DNA of 64,000 nucleotides from Colwellia maritima (lineage in GTDB: Bacteria; Pseudomonadota; Gammaproteobacteria; Enterobacterales; Alteromonadaceae): the NCBI RefSeq assembly GCF_022669015.1, contig NZ_JAKKSL010000004.1, positions 124,001 through 188,000 of the forward strand. The letters run 5' to 3'. A program made the translations under genes and the position numbers. Under the pieces are notes generated by a model. That model searched no databases. It worked only from the letters and a program-made list of their open reading frames with translations, and was not told the DNA's origin. Positions 62,022 through 64,000 of the stretch are shown in pieces (the first letter of the stretch is position 1; every line of letters starts with the position of its first letter).

Positions 62022-62741
62022 ATGTTAAAGATATCAAACCTTCACAATTGGCTTTCTCCACTCCCTAATGAAATATTAGCCGAGATAGAGAGCTTAATGA
62101 GTGTTCGAACCTTAGTTGATGGTGAGGCGCTATACCATTTAGGTGATAAGGCTAACGAACTCTATCAAGTTGTAGAAGGTGTTATAAAATGCAATATGCA
62201 CAGTCATGATGGTAAGGAAGTTGTGATTGCCACGTTTTTGTCGGGGGATACTTTTGGTGAGTTAGGTTTGCTAGATGGTTTGCCTAGGGCAGCCAATACT
62301 TTAGCCGTAGGTAATACAACCATAAGAACGTTAAATAAAAAAAACTTTAATCGACTAAGTTTAAAATATCCTGAAATTAATGCGCAACTGCTAGTTATGT
62401 TTAGCCACAGGATGCGTATGGCATTTACTATTAATACCGATAGTTTAACACTCACGTTAAACAAACGTTTAGCGCGTTATATTCATCGTATTGCTGTTAG
62501 TCGCAGTGTAAATGAAAATAATGATAACGATGTGCTTATTGATATTTCGCATGAGGAGCTTGGACGGATACTGGGTGCCTCTCGTCAAAGTATTAGTAAA
62601 GAGTTAAAGCAAATGGAAAAGGATGGTTTGCTTGAAATAAAATATGGGAAGGTCATTATTAAAGGTTCTCATATCTTTTCCAGTCAATACGACTACCTTA
62701 TAGGTCATAATCAAATTACGCCAGATTACAGCGAAGAATGA
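62022..62741 (+). CDS. Crp/Fnr-family transcriptional regulator
   Basis: A 239-residue regulator with an N-terminal cyclic-nucleotide-binding-type beta-barrel (VDGEALYHLGDKANELYQVV, SGDTFGELGLLDG, PRAANTLAV) and a C-terminal winged helix (ISHEELGRILGASRQSISKEL). The GELGLLDGxPRAA stretch resembles the cAMP pocket of CRP, so ligand binding is likely; there are no Fnr cysteines. Intact. Convergent with the DapA-family gene, so its targets cannot be told. Confidence 0.88.
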   Translation: MLKISNLHNWLSPLPNEILAEIESLMSVRTLVDGEALYHLGDKANELYQVVEGVIKCNMHSHDGKEVVIATFLSGDTFGELGLLDGLPRAANTLAVGNTTIRTLNKKNFNRLSLKYPEINAQLLVMFSHRMRMAFTINTDSLTLTLNKRLARYIHRIAVSRSVNENNDNDVLIDISHEELGRILGASRQSISKELKQMEKDGLLEIKYGKVIIKGSHIFSSQYDYLIGHNQITPDYSEE

Positions 62742-62773
62742 TTAACTAATTTAACTAATTTAATTTAAACAAG

Positions 62774-63733
62774 TTAATCTAGGTAAGTTAATTGCTTAAG
62801 AATTCGAGCTATTTTTTCAGAAGCGCCATTCGCCAGACCCGGCAAAGGTTTTCTTACCGTAGACTTTATCGGTAATCCTAATATTTGTAATGCTTCTTTA
62901 GTATTTGCATGTGAACTTGCTACATTTTTGAGTAGAGGAATAGGGCTGTTACTCAATACATTGAGTGCTAAAATTTGAATAGTAGCGGGAATATGTAGCG
63001 TATTGACTATTGGCAAAATAGATTTTAACGATTGACTGTATTGTTCAATGTTATATGTGTCTGCGCTACTAACCGCGTTAAAATAGGCATTAACTTGCGC
63101 GGGCAATATTGATGCAATAGGGCAAATAGCACCGGCAGCGCCTTTATTGACTAATTTTTCTAATAGTAAACTTAAACCACTAAAATAAAGTGTTTGAGGC
63201 ATGTTTTTTAATATTTTTTTTGCAGTAGGTAAGTGCATAGAGCTGTCTTTTATACCAATAATATTATTGATAGACAGTAGTTTTATTAACTGATCAGATG
63301 AAAAATATCGTCCAGTAACTTGAGGGAAATAATACAGTAATATAGGTACAGAAGCAGAATGTGCGATTGTTGAAATTGCGTGATAATAATCTTCAAATGT
63401 ACTTTGATAATATTCATTCAATAAAAGCAACACGCTATCTATATAAGGTGTGTATGCTTTTATTTTTTGTAGTGCATGATGACTACTATAAGCATTAATT
63501 CCGGCGATAAGTGTTTTTTTGTTCTGTAATTTTTCAGACACCATTCTAACCATAAGGTATTGTTCATTATCTGAAAAGTAAGGTAACTCACCGCCACTTC
63601 CTAGGATGGTTAAACCTGCAATCTGGGTTTCAAGGTAATGTTCAATACATGTGTTTAAGCCGTCAAAGTCAATACTTTCATCGTCTAATAATGGTGTATG
63701 AATCACGGGATATATACCGCGTTTAAGTAGCAT
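62774..63733 (-). CDS. Dihydrodipicolinate synthase / N-acetylneuraminate lyase family aldolase
   Basis: A TIM-barrel class I aldolase of about 319 residues. The Schiff-base lysine lies in IIGIKDSSMHLP and the conserved tyrosine in LLYYFPQVTGRYF; the substrate loop is GSGGELPYFSDNEQY in place of DapA's GTTGE. That change argues against DapA itself and for a catabolic member (keto-deoxy sugar acid, hydroxyproline or sialic acid type). The ATG at 63733 is preferred over the GTG at 63745 because GTGAGA lies just upstream. The neighbouring lactate dehydrogenase is on the same strand. Confidence 0.82.
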   Translation of the reverse strand: MLLKRGIYPVIHTPLLDDESIDFDGLNTCIEHYLETQIAGLTILGSGGELPYFSDNEQYLMVRMVSEKLQNKKTLIAGINAYSSHHALQKIKAYTPYIDSVLLLLNEYYQSTFEDYYHAISTIAHSASVPILLYYFPQVTGRYFSSDQLIKLLSINNIIGIKDSSMHLPTAKKILKNMPQTLYFSGLSLLLEKLVNKGAAGAICPIASILPAQVNAYFNAVSSADTYNIEQYSQSLKSILPIVNTLHIPATIQILALNVLSNSPIPLLKNVASSHANTKEALQILGLPIKSTVRKPLPGLANGASEKIARILKQLTYLD

Positions 63734-63816
63734 AGATATTCTCACAGGTAGTATTTTTATACGTTTAATAGTAAACAGACCAATAAATCAGGCTGATTGG
63801 TGTTATGTACTCATAC

Positions 63817-64000
63817 TTAGTAATCGATTAAATCTGACGTGATCTCGTCTATATGGTTAACGCCCATTAGTCCCATAGCCGCTGCTATTTCATGGTGGAA
63901 TAGTGTTAAGAGTTTATTAACGCCATCTTCGCCTTGAGCTGCCATTGCATAAACCCAGGGACGACCAATTAAAACGCCTTTTGCGCCCAAAGCAACGGCC
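63817..64000 (-). CDS. lldD: FMN-dependent L-lactate dehydrogenase / alpha-hydroxy-acid oxidase, C-terminal part
   Basis: The minus strand reads AVALGAKGVLIGRPWVYAMA then AQGEDGVNKLLTLFHHEI, AAAMGLMGVNHIDEI and a stop at 63817. ALGAxxVxIGRPWxYxxAxxGExGV is the FMN-phosphate-binding signature of the alpha-hydroxy-acid dehydrogenase family, and AMGLMG is its usual C-terminus. The rest lies beyond the window. Symbol tentative: other family members (glycolate oxidase, lactate oxidase) cannot be excluded. Confidence 0.85.
   Translation of the reverse strand, partial: AVALGAKGVLIGRPWVYAMAAQGEDGVNKLLTLFHHEIAAAMGLMGVNHIDEITSDLIDY

Overview
The window looks like a chromosomal segment of a marine, AT-rich gammaproteobacterium, most likely Colwelliaceae or a related Alteromonadales family. 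This is inferred from the gene order zapA / ygfB-pepP-ubiH-ubiI-gcvT-gcvH-gcvP, from an alginate-use cluster, and from the protein sequences. No rRNA, tRNA or CRISPR array was seen.

Layout. (1) 1-6.7 kb is an alginate/uronate locus: the end of a TonB-dependent receptor, a PL7 alginate lyase lipoprotein, a BASS-family transporter, a FadR-type GntR regulator and a mannitol/fructuronate dehydrogenase. (2) 6.7-25.5 kb is core chromosome: a U32 protein, an RluA-type pseudouridine synthase, a YebC-family protein, yidD, a TM2 protein, cytochrome b561 with YceI, a LysR regulator, zapA, ygfB, pepP, the two ubiquinone hydroxylases ubiH and ubiI, and the glycine cleavage genes gcvT, gcvH and gcvP. (3) 25.56-52.13 kb is a 26.5-kb inserted island that starts 8-9 bp after the gcvP stop. 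It has inverted ends (TGATCACGACA), repeated inner boxes (TCTAGTTGGAAAC type) and a short target duplication (ACTGTT). The native gcvP terminator now lies on the far side. The boxes are tightly packed at one end and widely spaced at the other, as at the right and left ends of Tn7, yet the island holds no recognisable transposase or integrase. Its cargo is defence: a HEPN-motif protein, a WYL regulator, a complete type III BREX operon (brxF-brxC-pglXI-brxHII-pglZ-brxA) with a second brxA, several unknown genes, a small PD-(D/E)XK nuclease behind a possible structured RNA, and a two-gene operon of a giant sacsin-like ATPase/DUF3883 protein with a NERD-helicase. (4) 52.4-64 kb is chromosome again: a periplasmic solute-binding protein, a lipoprotein, a four-gene cluster (His-rich membrane protein, KAS III-like enzyme, heme-oxygenase-like iron protein, unknown protein), an S4 protein, ilvE, a decayed GFA/CRTAC1 region, a Crp/Fnr regulator, a DapA-family aldolase and the end of an FMN L-lactate dehydrogenase.

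Many genes, including essential or highly conserved ones (zapA, pepP, ubiH, ubiI, ilvE, brxC), are interrupted by single frameshifts that leave both halves conserved. The likeliest explanation is residual indel errors in the assembly rather than true decay, so such genes are annotated as one CDS spanning the shift. Only the GFA/CRTAC1 stretch at 60.7-61.9 kb looks truly degenerate.

How parts fit together. The defence genes form one mobile cargo block: self/non-self marking by a methyltransferase (PglXI), ATPase and phosphatase-like effectors (BrxC, PglZ), a possible abortive RNase (HEPN), and a candidate second system (sacsin-like ATPase plus NERD-helicase). The alginate genes would degrade the polymer, import products through the outer and inner membranes, and reduce a keto-uronate or oxidise mannitol under GntR control.
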